A stretch of 64,000 nucleotides of DNA from Marinobacter nauticus (GTDB taxonomy: Bacteria > Pseudomonadota > Gammaproteobacteria > Enterobacterales > Shewanellaceae). The translations under genes and the position numbers were made by a program. The notes beneath the pieces are model-generated. The model saw nothing but the letters and a program-made list of their open reading frames with translations, made no database searches and was not told the DNA's origin. The number at the start of each line of letters is the position of its first letter. Position 1 is the stretch's first letter. The stretch is from assembly GCF_019801015.1 (NCBI RefSeq), contig NZ_JAHVJZ010000011.1, forward strand, positions 1 to 64,000, read 5' to 3'. This document shows, one piece after another, positions 54,672 to 63,620 of the stretch.

Positions 54672-55418
54672 ATGAGCCTGGCTCTTGATCTGAGCGGCAA
54701 GATTGCTCTGGTAACCGGTGCCAGTCGTGGCATCGGTCGCGCCATCGCTGAAAACCTGGTTGCAGCCGGTGCCACTGTTGTGGGCACCGCCACCAGCGAG
54801 CGTGGCGCCGACGCCATCAGCGACTATCTGGGTGAGAACGGCCGTGGTCTGGTACTGAACGTGACCGACCCGGCTTCCATCGAAGCCCTGTTTGAAGCCA
54901 TCAAAGGCCAGTACGGCGACGTTGACATCCTGGTCAACAACGCCGGCATCACCCGTGACAACCTGATGATGCGCATGAAAGACAGCGAGTGGACCGATAT
55001 CATCGACACCAACCTGACTTCCATCTTCCGCACCTCCAAAGCGGTACTGCGCAGCATGATGAAGAAGCGCCACGGCCGCATCATCAACATCGGTTCCGTG
55101 GTGGGCACCATGGGTAACCCGGGCCAGGTGAACTATTCTGCGGCAAAAGCCGGCTTGCTGGGCTTTACTAAGTCACTGGCAAAAGAAGTCGCCAGCCGTG
55201 GGATCACCGTCAATGCGATCGCCCCCGGTTTCATTCAAACTGATATGACCGAAGAACTGACCGATGACCAGAAAGCCGCTATCATGGGGCAGGTTCCGGT
55301 CGCTCGTCTGGGTCAGGCGCAGGAGATTGCCGATGCGGTGGTTTTCCTCGCTTCTGATCGGGCCAGTTACATCACCGGCGAGACGTTGCATGTCAACGGC
55401 GGCATGGTGATGGCCTAA
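54672..55418 (+). CDS. fabG: 3-oxoacyl-ACP reductase
   Basis: 248 residues, short-chain dehydrogenase with the NADP motif TGASRGIGRAIA, NNAG, catalytic Ser and YSAAKAG, and the C-terminal INGG-type VNGGMVMA. AAGGAGAG precedes ATG. Confidence 0.97.
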   Translation: MSLALDLSGKIALVTGASRGIGRAIAENLVAAGATVVGTATSERGADAISDYLGENGRGLVLNVTDPASIEALFEAIKGQYGDVDILVNNAGITRDNLMMRMKDSEWTDIIDTNLTSIFRTSKAVLRSMMKKRHGRIINIGSVVGTMGNPGQVNYSAAKAGLLGFTKSLAKEVASRGITVNAIAPGFIQTDMTEELTDDQKAAIMGQVPVARLGQAQEIADAVVFLASDRASYITGETLHVNGGMVMA

Positions 55419-55460
55419 TTCAAACTGTGACGAAATATGGCGTGATAGTGGTTCGAAAAT

Positions 55461-55486
55461 CCACGAAAAATTATGTATTTTCGTGG
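55461..55486. promoter_or_regulatory. Stem-loop in the fabG-acpP spacer
   Basis: A perfect nine-pair stem CCACGAAAA/TTTTCGTGG with an eight-base loop, ended by only GTTT. It could act as a weak terminator or a processing site separating fabG from the more strongly expressed acpP. Confidence 0.5.
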
Positions 55487-55507
55487 TTTGACCACGCTGC
55501 AAGGCGC

Positions 55508-55535
55508 TTGCATTGTACGTGGAATCGAATACACT
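55508..55535 (+). promoter_or_regulatory. Candidate acpP promoter
   Basis: TTGCAT (55508-55513), 16-bp spacer, TACACT (55530-55535), 48 bases before the acpP start. Confidence 0.5.
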
Positions 55536-55582
55536 AACCGCAATTCGACGCATCAGCGTATTTGAACAGGAAAGTAACAATC

Positions 55583-55816
55583 ATGAGCAACATCGAAGAA
55601 CGCGTAAAGAAGATCATCGTAGAACAGCTGGGCGTTAAGGAAGAAGACGTTAAGCCGGAAGCTTCCTTTGTTGATGACCTGGGTGCTGACTCTCTGGACA
55701 CCGTTGAGCTGGTAATGGCTCTGGAAGAAGAGTTCGACACTGAGATCCCGGACGAAGAAGCTGAGAAGATCACTACCGTTCAGGCTGCGATCGACTACGT
55801 TCAGGCTAACCAGTAA
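55583..55816 (+). CDS. acpP: Acyl carrier protein
   Basis: 77 residues, highly acidic, with the 4'-phosphopantetheine serine in [21 protein letters not shown] 55583 ([12 protein letters not shown]) is the standard start; the frame opens seven codons earlier. The carrier for all fab enzymes and for BioC. Confidence 0.98.
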   Translation: MSNIEERVKKIIVEQLGVKEEDVKPEASFVDDLGADSLDTVELVMALEEEFDTEIPDEEAEKITTVQAAIDYVQANQ

Positions 55817-55834
55817 GCCTCAGCATTCCAGAAA

Positions 55835-55862
55835 AACAGGCGGCTTAGGCCGCCTGTTTTTT
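55835..55862 (+). terminator. Terminator between acpP and fabF
   Basis: AACAGGCGGC-TTAG-GCCGCCTGTT stem followed by T4; partial read-through would give fabF from the acpP promoter, since fabF starts 20 bases later. Confidence 0.85.
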
Positions 55863-55881
55863 GTTTAATCCGGAGGATACC

Positions 55882-57120
55882 GTGTCCAAACGTCGCATTG
55901 TGGTTACCGGCCTCGGCGCCGTGACCCCGGTGGGCAACGATGTTGCCACCACCTGGAACAACCTGCTGGCGGGCCAAAGTGGCGTCGCCCCCATCACGCA
56001 CTTCGACGCCAGTGATCTGGCGGTGCGCTTCTCTGCCTCGGTCAAGGATTTCGACGTCGAGCAGTACCTGTCCAAGAAGGACGCGCGCAAGATGGACCTG
56101 TTCATCCAGTATGGTCTGGCTGCGTCTATCCAGGCGATCAAGGACGCCGGTCTGGAAGTGAACGAGTCCAATGCTCACCGCATTGGTGCCGCCATTGGTG
56201 CGGGCATGGGTGGTCTGGATCTGATCGAGGCCAACCACACCCAGCTGATGAAGTCCGGCCCGCGCCGCATCTCTCCGTTCTTCGTGCCGTCCACCATCAT
56301 CAACATGATTGCCGGTCACCTGAGCATCATGTACGGCTTCACCGGCCCGAACATCGCCATCACCACCGCCTGTACCACTGGTGTGCACAACATCGGTCAT
56401 GCGGCGCGTATGATCGCCTACGGCGACGCAGACGTGATGGTGGCGGGTGGTGCCGAGATGGCGACTACTGCCCTCGGCGTTGGCGGCTTTGCGTCTGCCA
56501 AGGCGCTGTCCACCCGCAACGATGACCCGACCCGCGCGTCCCGCCCCTGGGACAAAGACCGCGACGGTTTCGTTATCGGTGACGGCGCAGGTGTGATCGT
56601 ACTGGAAGAGTACGAGCACGCTGTGGCCCGTGGTGCCAAGATCTACGCCGAACTGGTGGGCTTTGGTATGAGCGGCGACGCTCACCACATGACCTCTCCG
56701 CCGGAAGATGGCCGTGGTGGCGCTGCTGCCATGCGCAATGCGCTGAACGACGGTAACGTTGCTCCGGAGCAGGTGGGTTACATCAACGCCCACGGCACCT
56801 CCACTCCGGCTGGCGACATCGCCGAAGTGAACGGCGTGAAATCCGTATTTGGCGAACACGCCTACAAGCTGATCATGGGTTCCACCAAATCCATGACCGG
56901 TCACCTGCTGGGTGCGGCGGGTTCAGCTGAAGCGATCTTCACCATTCTGGCCCTGAACGAACAGAAAGTTCCGCCGACCATCAACCTGGAAAACCCGGAT
57001 GAAGGTTGTGATCTGGACTTCAACCCGCAGGGCGCCCGTGACGTCGAACTGGAATACGCGCTGTGTAACTCCTTCGGCTTCGGTGGCACCAACGGCTCTC
57101 TGCTGTTTAAGAAAGCCTGA
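55882..57120 (+). CDS. fabF: Beta-ketoacyl-ACP synthase II
   Basis: 412 residues from GTG 55882, with GGAGG ideally placed. KAS II residues: Cys in [11 protein letters not shown], His in [11 protein letters not shown] and in [12 protein letters not shown]. Elongates palmitoleate to cis-vaccenate. Any promoter must be within or above the acpP terminator. Confidence 0.96.
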   Translation: MSKRRIVVTGLGAVTPVGNDVATTWNNLLAGQSGVAPITHFDASDLAVRFSASVKDFDVEQYLSKKDARKMDLFIQYGLAASIQAIKDAGLEVNESNAHRIGAAIGAGMGGLDLIEANHTQLMKSGPRRISPFFVPSTIINMIAGHLSIMYGFTGPNIAITTACTTGVHNIGHAARMIAYGDADVMVAGGAEMATTALGVGGFASAKALSTRNDDPTRASRPWDKDRDGFVIGDGAGVIVLEEYEHAVARGAKIYAELVGFGMSGDAHHMTSPPEDGRGGAAAMRNALNDGNVAPEQVGYINAHGTSTPAGDIAEVNGVKSVFGEHAYKLIMGSTKSMTGHLLGAAGSAEAIFTILALNEQKVPPTINLENPDEGCDLDFNPQGARDVELEYALCNSFGFGGTNGSLLFKKA

Positions 57121-57134
57121 GCTTTCGTTTCCTG

Positions 57135-57164
57135 CAAAAAAGCGCCCTAAGGGGCGCTTTTTTA
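57135..57164 (+). terminator. fabF terminator
   Basis: AAGCGCCC-TAA-GGGGCGCTT stem with T6 after and A6 before. Confidence 0.9.
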
Positions 57165-57280
57165 TTGCGAAATGCAAAATGAAACGCCACGAATTCTGAA
57201 TAACATCAACAAAAACAAACGAATAAGTTCTGGCATGCAGATTGAAGTGTCGGCTTACCACCCCGGTAAGGAGGCGCTCC

Positions 57281-59368
57281 ATGCGACCAATGTTATTGAT
57301 AGCCTGCCTGTTTCCTCTGCCAATGCTGGCACAACCTCTGGATGAGTGTCCCGCCGAGGCCTTTCTGTTCCAACAGAGCCAGACTGTGGTGTATGGCGTC
57401 GATCTGTTTACCGGCGCGACCTCTCAACTGGCTGCCAGCACCGGGCTGGATGGCACCATCAATGCGGTGGGATTCAATGAAACCGACCGTTACCTCTATG
57501 GCTTCCACAAACAGTCCCTGGACGTGGTGCGGGTGGACCGGGATTTCCAGGCTCAGACGCTGGGGGTTACGGGCCTGCCGTCGGGCAAGCATTTCTACGT
57601 CGGGGATGTGCACAACAACACCTATTGGGTGTATCTGAAGGGCACCGGGCTATATGCCATCAATCTGGACGCGTCCGCCCCGGATTATCTGCAGGCCAGT
57701 CAGGTTGTCGGGGCGGACGTCTCCATGAGCCTCACTGATTTCGCCTTTCATCCCTCCGATGGCTACCTCTACGCGGTGGGCAACAACAATGGCTCGCTGT
57801 ATCGCATCGATGTCAGCGACGGCAGCAAAACCACCATCGCCAACATCGGCGTTACCGGCACCTTTGGCGCCGGCTACTTCGAAAAGACCGGCTACTACTT
57901 TGTCAGCCGCAACAGCGACGGCAACATCTACCGCATCGACCTGCGCGATCCGGCGGCGGTGGAAGACGGCGCAACGCTGTATGCCTACGGCCCCAGCTCC
58001 GGCCAGAATGACGGCGCCCGGTGTGCCAGTGCCCCCATCGTGGCCAGCAACACCGACTTCGGTGACGCCCCCGACAGCTACGGCACCACCATCGACAGCA
58101 ACGGTGCCCGTCACGGACTGCTGAACTCCGGGCTGTCACTGGGGGCGCTGGTTGACGAGGACAGCGATGGCGCCACCGGCGCCAACCTCGACGACACCGT
58201 CGGCGTTGATGACGAAGATGGCGTGCTGATTCTGGGCACCATCGAATCCGGGCTGGACACCCTGATTCAGGTGGATGTGGTGGGGCAGGCCGGGTACCTG
58301 CAGGGCTTCTTTGACTGGAATCGTGACGGCGACTTTCTGGATGAGGGCGAAAAAGCGATCGATGACCGTTACCTGGACGTTGGCCGTCACTACCTGCTGG
58401 TACGGGGGCCGGACACTCTGGATGAGGGGGCCAGCTATGCCCGCTTCCGGCTCTCTACGCAGGCGGGCCTTGGCCCCACCGGTGGTGCCGGGGACGGTGA
58501 GGTGGAGGACCATCCCATTGAGCTGGCCACCGTACCGCTGGGCTACACCTATTACCCCAACGCCGGAGGCTGGGCAACCCTGGCCTTTGAGGACCACTGG
58601 CCGCGTCAGGCCGACTACGACATGAATGATCTGGTGATGGCCATTCGGGTGACGGAGATCCGCCGCGACAATCAGCTGATTCGGATCGACCTGACCGGCC
58701 AGCTGCTGGCGGCCGGCGCTGCCTATCAGAACGGCTTTGGCTGGCACCTCTCCGGCATCCCGGCCAGCGCCATCGACCAGGACCGCATCCGCCACCGGGT
58801 CAATGGTGCCGTTGCCAGTAACAGCGGTGTGTTGGAAGCGGGGCGTCAGGACGCCATCATTCAGGTGTTCAGCAACAGCAAGTCGGTGGTGAACAGCAGT
58901 TGCACCTACTTCCGTACCCAGTCGGATTGCCAGGATGGGGTTCAGTACCAGTTCGAAATCAGCGTACCGATGCGGTCCGGACTGGCGGACGCTGAGGTGC
59001 CACAGATGCCCTATAACCCCTTCCTGTTTGCCACGCCGGGCACCTACCGGCAGGGCTTTGATGACGCGCCGGGACGGGGGCTGGAGATCCACCTGGCTGA
59101 CCATCCACCCACCGAAGCGGCCAACCCCCAGTTCTTTGGACGGGAAGCGGACCGCACCCAACCGGGCAGCACCACTTACCGCAACGACAACAGCCTGCCC
59201 TGGGCCCTGCTGTTGCCCGAGGCCTGGAGTCACCCCAAAGAGCGGGTAGACCTGCTGCTGGCGTACCCGGACTTTGCGCCCTATGTGCAAAGCGATGGGC
59301 TGAATCATCAGGACTGGTCTGCCACGGCCAATGGGGTGGCCCAACACCTTTACCAGGAGAGCCAGTGA
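57281..59368 (+). CDS. LruC-domain exported protein
   Basis: 695 residues from ATG 57281 (AAGGAGG). Signal peptide ending MLAQ. Residues about 20-260 look like a repeat propeller (VYGVDLFTG, YLYGFH, YLYAVG, YRIDVSDG, YYFVSRNSDGNIYRID). Next a DFGDAPDSYGT / DEDGV segment followed by an acidic calcium-binding-like block, FFDWNRDGDFLDEGE. The C-terminal third holds LAFEDHWPRQADYDMNDLV, the signature of the LruC/DUF4842 domain. Surface or periplasmic; function unknown. Coupled to a lipoprotein gene. Confidence 0.8.
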   Translation: MRPMLLIACLFPLPMLAQPLDECPAEAFLFQQSQTVVYGVDLFTGATSQLAASTGLDGTINAVGFNETDRYLYGFHKQSLDVVRVDRDFQAQTLGVTGLPSGKHFYVGDVHNNTYWVYLKGTGLYAINLDASAPDYLQASQVVGADVSMSLTDFAFHPSDGYLYAVGNNNGSLYRIDVSDGSKTTIANIGVTGTFGAGYFEKTGYYFVSRNSDGNIYRIDLRDPAAVEDGATLYAYGPSSGQNDGARCASAPIVASNTDFGDAPDSYGTTIDSNGARHGLLNSGLSLGALVDEDSDGATGANLDDTVGVDDEDGVLILGTIESGLDTLIQVDVVGQAGYLQGFFDWNRDGDFLDEGEKAIDDRYLDVGRHYLLVRGPDTLDEGASYARFRLSTQAGLGPTGGAGDGEVEDHPIELATVPLGYTYYPNAGGWATLAFEDHWPRQADYDMNDLVMAIRVTEIRRDNQLIRIDLTGQLLAAGAAYQNGFGWHLSGIPASAIDQDRIRHRVNGAVASNSGVLEAGRQDAIIQVFSNSKSVVNSSCTYFRTQSDCQDGVQYQFEISVPMRSGLADAEVPQMPYNPFLFATPGTYRQGFDDAPGRGLEIHLADHPPTEAANPQFFGREADRTQPGSTTYRNDNSLPWALLLPEAWSHPKERVDLLLAYPDFAPYVQSDGLNHQDWSATANGVAQHLYQESQ

Positions 59369-59796
59369 TGAACCGAATCGAACTTAAGGTGGTGATGGTT
59401 GCCCTGATGGTGGCGGGCTGTGGTGGCGGCGACGGCGGAGAAACCGCCGCGCCGGAGACGCCGGTCATTCCGCCGCCGGAGCAAGCCACCCCAATCCGCA
59501 CTGAAGATCTGGTGGCCACGCCGGAGATGGACTTTAACGAGGACTACACGCTGGCGCTGACCGTCACCGCAACGCCGGGGCATACGCTCCTGGTGTATCA
59601 GTACGACGGCGGCGAACCGACCGCGGAGCAGCGGCTGATGATGGTGCGGACCGGCCCCGGTGACGTCGAGGCTCAGCTTCGCCTTGGTCCGCAGAGCGGG
59701 CAGCTGTTGCTGCAATTGTGGAGCGCCGACCCCACCATGGGGCCCCGGCAGCAGGTGGTCAGCCTGCCGCGCAAGGTGTACCACTGGCAACCCTGA
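59368..59796 (+). CDS. Hypothetical lipoprotein partner of the LruC protein
   Basis: 142 residues from ATG 59368, which overlaps the LruC stop; GTG 59365 is an alternative. Lipobox MVAGC followed by GGGDGGE and a Pro-rich tether, then a beta-rich domain of about 100 residues with no cysteine. GGAG lies inside the end of the LruC gene. The tight coupling suggests the two products act together, perhaps with the lipoprotein holding the partner at the membrane. Confidence 0.75.
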   Translation: MNRIELKVVMVALMVAGCGGGDGGETAAPETPVIPPPEQATPIRTEDLVATPEMDFNEDYTLALTVTATPGHTLLVYQYDGGEPTAEQRLMMVRTGPGDVEAQLRLGPQSGQLLLQLWSADPTMGPRQQVVSLPRKVYHWQP

Positions 59797-59846
59797 GCCA
59801 TCTGTCGGACAATGCCCTGACACTTTGCAGTTAGGGAAAGAAAACA

Positions 59847-60713
59847 ATGACTCAGGTAGCCTTTATCGGGCTGGGCGTAATGGGGTACCCCATGGCGGGC
59901 CACCTACAGGCACAGGGCCACGATGTGTGTGTCTATAACCGCACCACCGCCAAGGCACAGGCGTGGAGCGAGCAGCACGGAGGCCGTTGGGCCGCGACGC
60001 CGGCGGAAGCCGCACAGGGCGCAGAGCTGGTGATGGTGTGCGTCGGCAACGATGACGACCTGCGCTCCGTGGTGCTGGGGGAGCAGGGCGTACTGGCGGG
60101 CATGGCCCCGGGCGCCATCCTGATTGACCACACCACCGCCTCGGCGGATGTGGCGCGGGAACTGGCCCAGATCGCCCAGTCGCAGGATAAAGGGTTCCTG
60201 GATGCGCCGGTGTCCGGCGGACAGGCCGGCGCTGAAAATGGCGTGCTGACGGTGATGCTGGGGGGCGACCCGGCCCAGTTTGAACAGGCCAAACCGGTTA
60301 TTGACGTATACGCCCGTTCGGCGGTGCTGTTGGGCCCGGTGGGCAGCGGTCAGCTCTGTAAGATGGTGAATCAGATCTGCATCGCCGGTGTGGTTCAGGG
60401 CCTGTCAGAGGGCCTGCACTTTGCTCAGAAAGCGGGACTGGACGGCGAGAAAGTGGTGGAGGTGATCAGCAAGGGCGCGGCGCAGTCCTGGCAGATGGAA
60501 AACCGCTCTCACACCATGCTGAAGGATGAGTTTGATTTTGGCTTTGCGGTGGACTGGATGCGTAAGGATCTGGACATCGCCCTGACCGAAGCCCGCCGCA
60601 ATGGCGCGCAACTGCCGCTGACGGCGCTGGTGGACCAGTTCTACGCCGAAGTGCAGAAGCTGGGTGGTGGCCGTTGGGACACCTCCTCCCTGAAAGCCCG
60701 TCTGAAGGACTGA
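59847..60713 (+). CDS. NAD(P)-dependent beta-hydroxyacid dehydrogenase
   Basis: 288 residues of the 3-hydroxyisobutyrate/tartronate semialdehyde reductase family: Rossmann motif GLGVMGYPMAGHL (about 8-20), substrate motif DAPVSGGQAGAENG, and catalytic Lys in GQLCKMVNQ. Substrate cannot be fixed; a glycerate link to the kinase at 3447 is possible for tartronate semialdehyde reductase but the genes are far apart. Confidence 0.9.
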   Translation: MTQVAFIGLGVMGYPMAGHLQAQGHDVCVYNRTTAKAQAWSEQHGGRWAATPAEAAQGAELVMVCVGNDDDLRSVVLGEQGVLAGMAPGAILIDHTTASADVARELAQIAQSQDKGFLDAPVSGGQAGAENGVLTVMLGGDPAQFEQAKPVIDVYARSAVLLGPVGSGQLCKMVNQICIAGVVQGLSEGLHFAQKAGLDGEKVVEVISKGAAQSWQMENRSHTMLKDEFDFGFAVDWMRKDLDIALTEARRNGAQLPLTALVDQFYAEVQKLGGGRWDTSSLKARLKD

Positions 60714-60773
60714 CTCTCAGGCCGCGACCGGATGGTGCTCCGGTTGCTGGCCCTGGGATTTCCGGAACAGATC

Positions 60774-60799
60774 AAGCCGCCTTCGGGCGGCTTGTTGTT
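60774..60799 (+). terminator. Possible terminator between the dehydrogenase and cdd
   Basis: AAGCCGCC-TTCG-GGCGGCTT stem followed by the weak GTTGTTT. Confidence 0.55.
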
Positions 60800-60834
60800 T
60801 CAGTCGCTTGGTGCGGTGGCTGCGGCCCGAACGA

Positions 60835-61719
60835 TTAGGACGCACAAACCCGTTCCAGCTCGACCGGGCTGATCGCCTCCAGGGCTGAACGGGCGGCGCT
60901 GGCCTGGCTGATCTGGCCATTGCCAAGCTCCACCAGAACGGCCCGGCGGATGCGCTCAAATCCGACCCGGTGGCGGGCCATCGCAGCCAGCGCCATCTGC
61001 ATCGGAGGCAGGCTGGGGTTAAACGCGGCGTTTTCCGCGTAGCGTCCCACAAACACCTGGCCGTCATCGCACTCCAGCGCCACCGCGGAGGGGCTGTGGG
61101 AGTACGGCGCGTAGCTCAGCTGGGCTTGCTCAAGCGCGGCCAGGACCAGTTGATCGTCACTGGCCAGTTGCATGTTCTGCCCGGAAGCGGCCATCAGGCT
61201 GATCTCCACACCCAGGTCTTTCGGGCCAAACGCGTACGGCAGGTAATGGTGCAGATGGCCGTTGTCCTGACCCGGCAACACAATGGTCAGCCCTTCGGCA
61301 CCGTTCAGTTCATTCATAAACTGACGACAGTGGCCGCAGGGGGACGCGTTTACCACGATCTCTTTCAGACCGGTTTCACCGGCCAGCCAGGCGTGGCTGA
61401 TGGCGGACTGCTCACCGTGGACAGAGTGGAACAGCGCTTCACCGGCCAGTTCCAGATTGGCACCAAAGTAAACGTCGCCACTGGTACCACGGGCAATGGC
61501 GCCCACTTCGAAGTGGGATACCGGGGCTTGAGAAAAACTGGCGGCCAGCGGCAGCAGCGCCAGTAACAGCTCATGGCCTTTCAGACCTGAAGCGTCTTCC
61601 AGCGCGGTTACATCGCGGGCGCTCAGGTGGCCGGTAAACGGCTGAGGCAATTGGGCGCGAACGGCATCGGCCAGCTCGGCGGGCAGCGTATTCAGGGCAG
61701 ACTCGAATGAGGTGGCCAT
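60835..61719 (-). CDS. cdd: Cytidine deaminase
   Basis: 294 residues from ATG 61719 (GGAG at good distance), the same length as E. coli Cdd. Catalytic HSVHGEQSA (Glu) and zinc cysteines in SPCGHCRQF, with the second, degenerate domain of the dimeric enterobacterial type at the C terminus. Pyrimidine salvage. Confidence 0.96.
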   Translation of the reverse strand: MATSFESALNTLPAELADAVRAQLPQPFTGHLSARDVTALEDASGLKGHELLLALLPLAASFSQAPVSHFEVGAIARGTSGDVYFGANLELAGEALFHSVHGEQSAISHAWLAGETGLKEIVVNASPCGHCRQFMNELNGAEGLTIVLPGQDNGHLHHYLPYAFGPKDLGVEISLMAASGQNMQLASDDQLVLAALEQAQLSYAPYSHSPSAVALECDDGQVFVGRYAENAAFNPSLPPMQMALAAMARHRVGFERIRRAVLVELGNGQISQASAARSALEAISPVELERVCAS

Positions 61720-61822
61720 ACAACAGGCTCCGTTGTCTGAGATGTGCACAGTGTAGGCAGTCGCGGATGGAAATAATGTGCGCGCCATCACGACGCGCAT
61801 TCTGAAATACGGGTTTGGTGGG

Positions 61823-63235
61823 CTACAAAGTCTGCAGATAGTGACCCAGTGCGGTCAGCAACTTCATCTTTTCCTCATCCTGAGCGTGCTGTTCAAACAG
61901 GTTTTCCAGGTTCATCACGTAGTCGTGATCGCTCAGGGCCTGTTTACAGTGATCATGCCAGCGGCGCTGCTCCGCCTCATTCAGGGTGCTGGGGAAGTTG
62001 CGGGCCCGATAGCGGAAAAACAGCTTGGGCAGACGCGGGTCGATAAACTGCGGTTCCAGTGCCGCCAGATGCTCCGGTGCGGTACTGCGTACCAGCTCCA
62101 TCTGGGCCCGGTCCGCCTCGCTGAAAAAGCCGCCGTAGAGCTGAATGTCCGGATTGTCCGGCTCACGCACCGGCGGGGTCTCATCGCTGAACATGGCGTG
62201 CAGCTTCTCGCGGATGGCGGCGTGATGGGTGCGCAGCAGCTTGTAGTGCTCGCGACAGGCCACCTTGTCGATGCCAAGGCGCTCTGCGTTGGCGTCTTCC
62301 AGCGTGCTGGCGGGGGCCAGAAACGGCGACTTATTCATGTGCACCAGTTTTACCGGCACACGGGGTTCGCCTTCCTGACGTTCACTGGCCTTCTGATAGA
62401 GCTTCGCCTTCAGGGTGTCCGCGTCCCACTCCAGCAGCGGGGTGGGGTCCTGGGCCAAATCGATGCACGCCACCGCGTTCTTGTTTTCCGGGTGCCAGGC
62501 CAATGGCAGGATCAGAGACGCACAGCCCTGCGTTGCCGGGAAGCGGGAACTGACGTGCAGCAGCGGCTTAAGCGCCAGAATGTCGATCTGACTGGCTGCG
62601 AAGCGTTTATTGCGCAGACGGAAGGCCCACTCATACAGCTTGGGATGGGTGTCCTTAACCAGTTTGGCCATGGCGATGGTGGCCTTAACGTCGGACACCG
62701 CATCGTGGGCGCTTTCGTGGCCGATGCCATTGGCGGCAGTCAGGTGCTCCAGCTTAAAGCTGGGGGCGCCGTCTTCCCGCTCCGGCCAGACGATACCTTC
62801 CGGGCGCAGGGCGTAACAGGCCCGCACCAGATCAATGATGTCCCAGCGGCTGTTGCCGTTTTGCCACTCCCGGGCGTAGGGGTCGTGGAAGTTGCGGTAC
62901 AGCCCGTAACGGGTGATCTCATCGTCAAAGCGGATGGAGTTGTAGCCGACGGTGCAGGTGCCTGGGCGGGCCATCTGCTCATGCACCCGGGCCATAAAGT
63001 GGGCTTCCACTTCCCCCAGCCGGTTGGCCTTTTGCGGGGTAATCCCGGTCACAAGAATCGCTTCCGGCTTGGGCAGGTAATCGGCGGGCAGACGGCAGTA
63101 GAACTCCACCGGCGGCTCGATGATGTTGAGGTCCAGGTCGGTCCGGATCCCGGCAAACTGGGCCGGGCGGTCACGCGCCACATCGGCACCCCAGGTCTCA
63201 TAGTCGTGCCACAGCAGGGTTTCGTCTTGCCGCAT
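61823..63235 (-). CDS. sbcB: Exodeoxyribonuclease I
   Basis: 470 residues. DEDD exonuclease motifs: WHDYETWG (Exo I), GYNSIRFDDE (Exo II), and HDAVSDVKATIAMA (Exo III), followed by the SH3-like and helical ExoI C-terminal domains. It degrades single-stranded DNA 3' to 5' in repair and recombination. Length fits E. coli SbcB (475). Confidence 0.96.
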   Translation of the reverse strand: MRQDETLLWHDYETWGADVARDRPAQFAGIRTDLDLNIIEPPVEFYCRLPADYLPKPEAILVTGITPQKANRLGEVEAHFMARVHEQMARPGTCTVGYNSIRFDDEITRYGLYRNFHDPYAREWQNGNSRWDIIDLVRACYALRPEGIVWPEREDGAPSFKLEHLTAANGIGHESAHDAVSDVKATIAMAKLVKDTHPKLYEWAFRLRNKRFAASQIDILALKPLLHVSSRFPATQGCASLILPLAWHPENKNAVACIDLAQDPTPLLEWDADTLKAKLYQKASERQEGEPRVPVKLVHMNKSPFLAPASTLEDANAERLGIDKVACREHYKLLRTHHAAIREKLHAMFSDETPPVREPDNPDIQLYGGFFSEADRAQMELVRSTAPEHLAALEPQFIDPRLPKLFFRYRARNFPSTLNEAEQRRWHDHCKQALSDHDYVMNLENLFEQHAQDEEKMKLLTALGHYLQTL

Positions 63236-63620
63236 TCGCTTATTCCGCTTCAGAATTCAGAAACCGCCAGTGTACCAGAAAGTTGAAGCGGGGCAGGGCA
63301 CAGAGCGGAGCCGGGCGAACCAGAATGAGCCAATCGGTCAAGGTGTAGGCAGGAGAGGGAAGATGGGGTTGGGTAGGTGGAGCGGTAGGTGGGTGAAAGG
63401 ACCGAGAGCCAAAGGCTGGTTTGGTGCCAAAAACAGTCATTGGTGGACGAAGGCGCACTTTCAACGATCGGAACCTCAGTTTCATCCAGCGAACGATTCT
63501 GCTATACACCTAAAGCATTGAATGTGCTGGATTCGCTTGATACGTTGGGCGCACTCTCGCCGGTGTTATTTCGACCCTAAAGGTGCCACGGGCGCAATAA
63601 ACATACTTTTAGGTGAACAG
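63236..63620. other. Intergenic stretch with no supported gene
   Basis: About 385 bases between sbcB and the last gene. Short frames here have no ribosome site and low-complexity products. The first part is purine rich (GGTAGGTGGAGCGGTAGG); base composition falls in GC toward 63500. I see no attC site, tRNA or terminal repeat that would explain the change. Confidence 0.45.
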
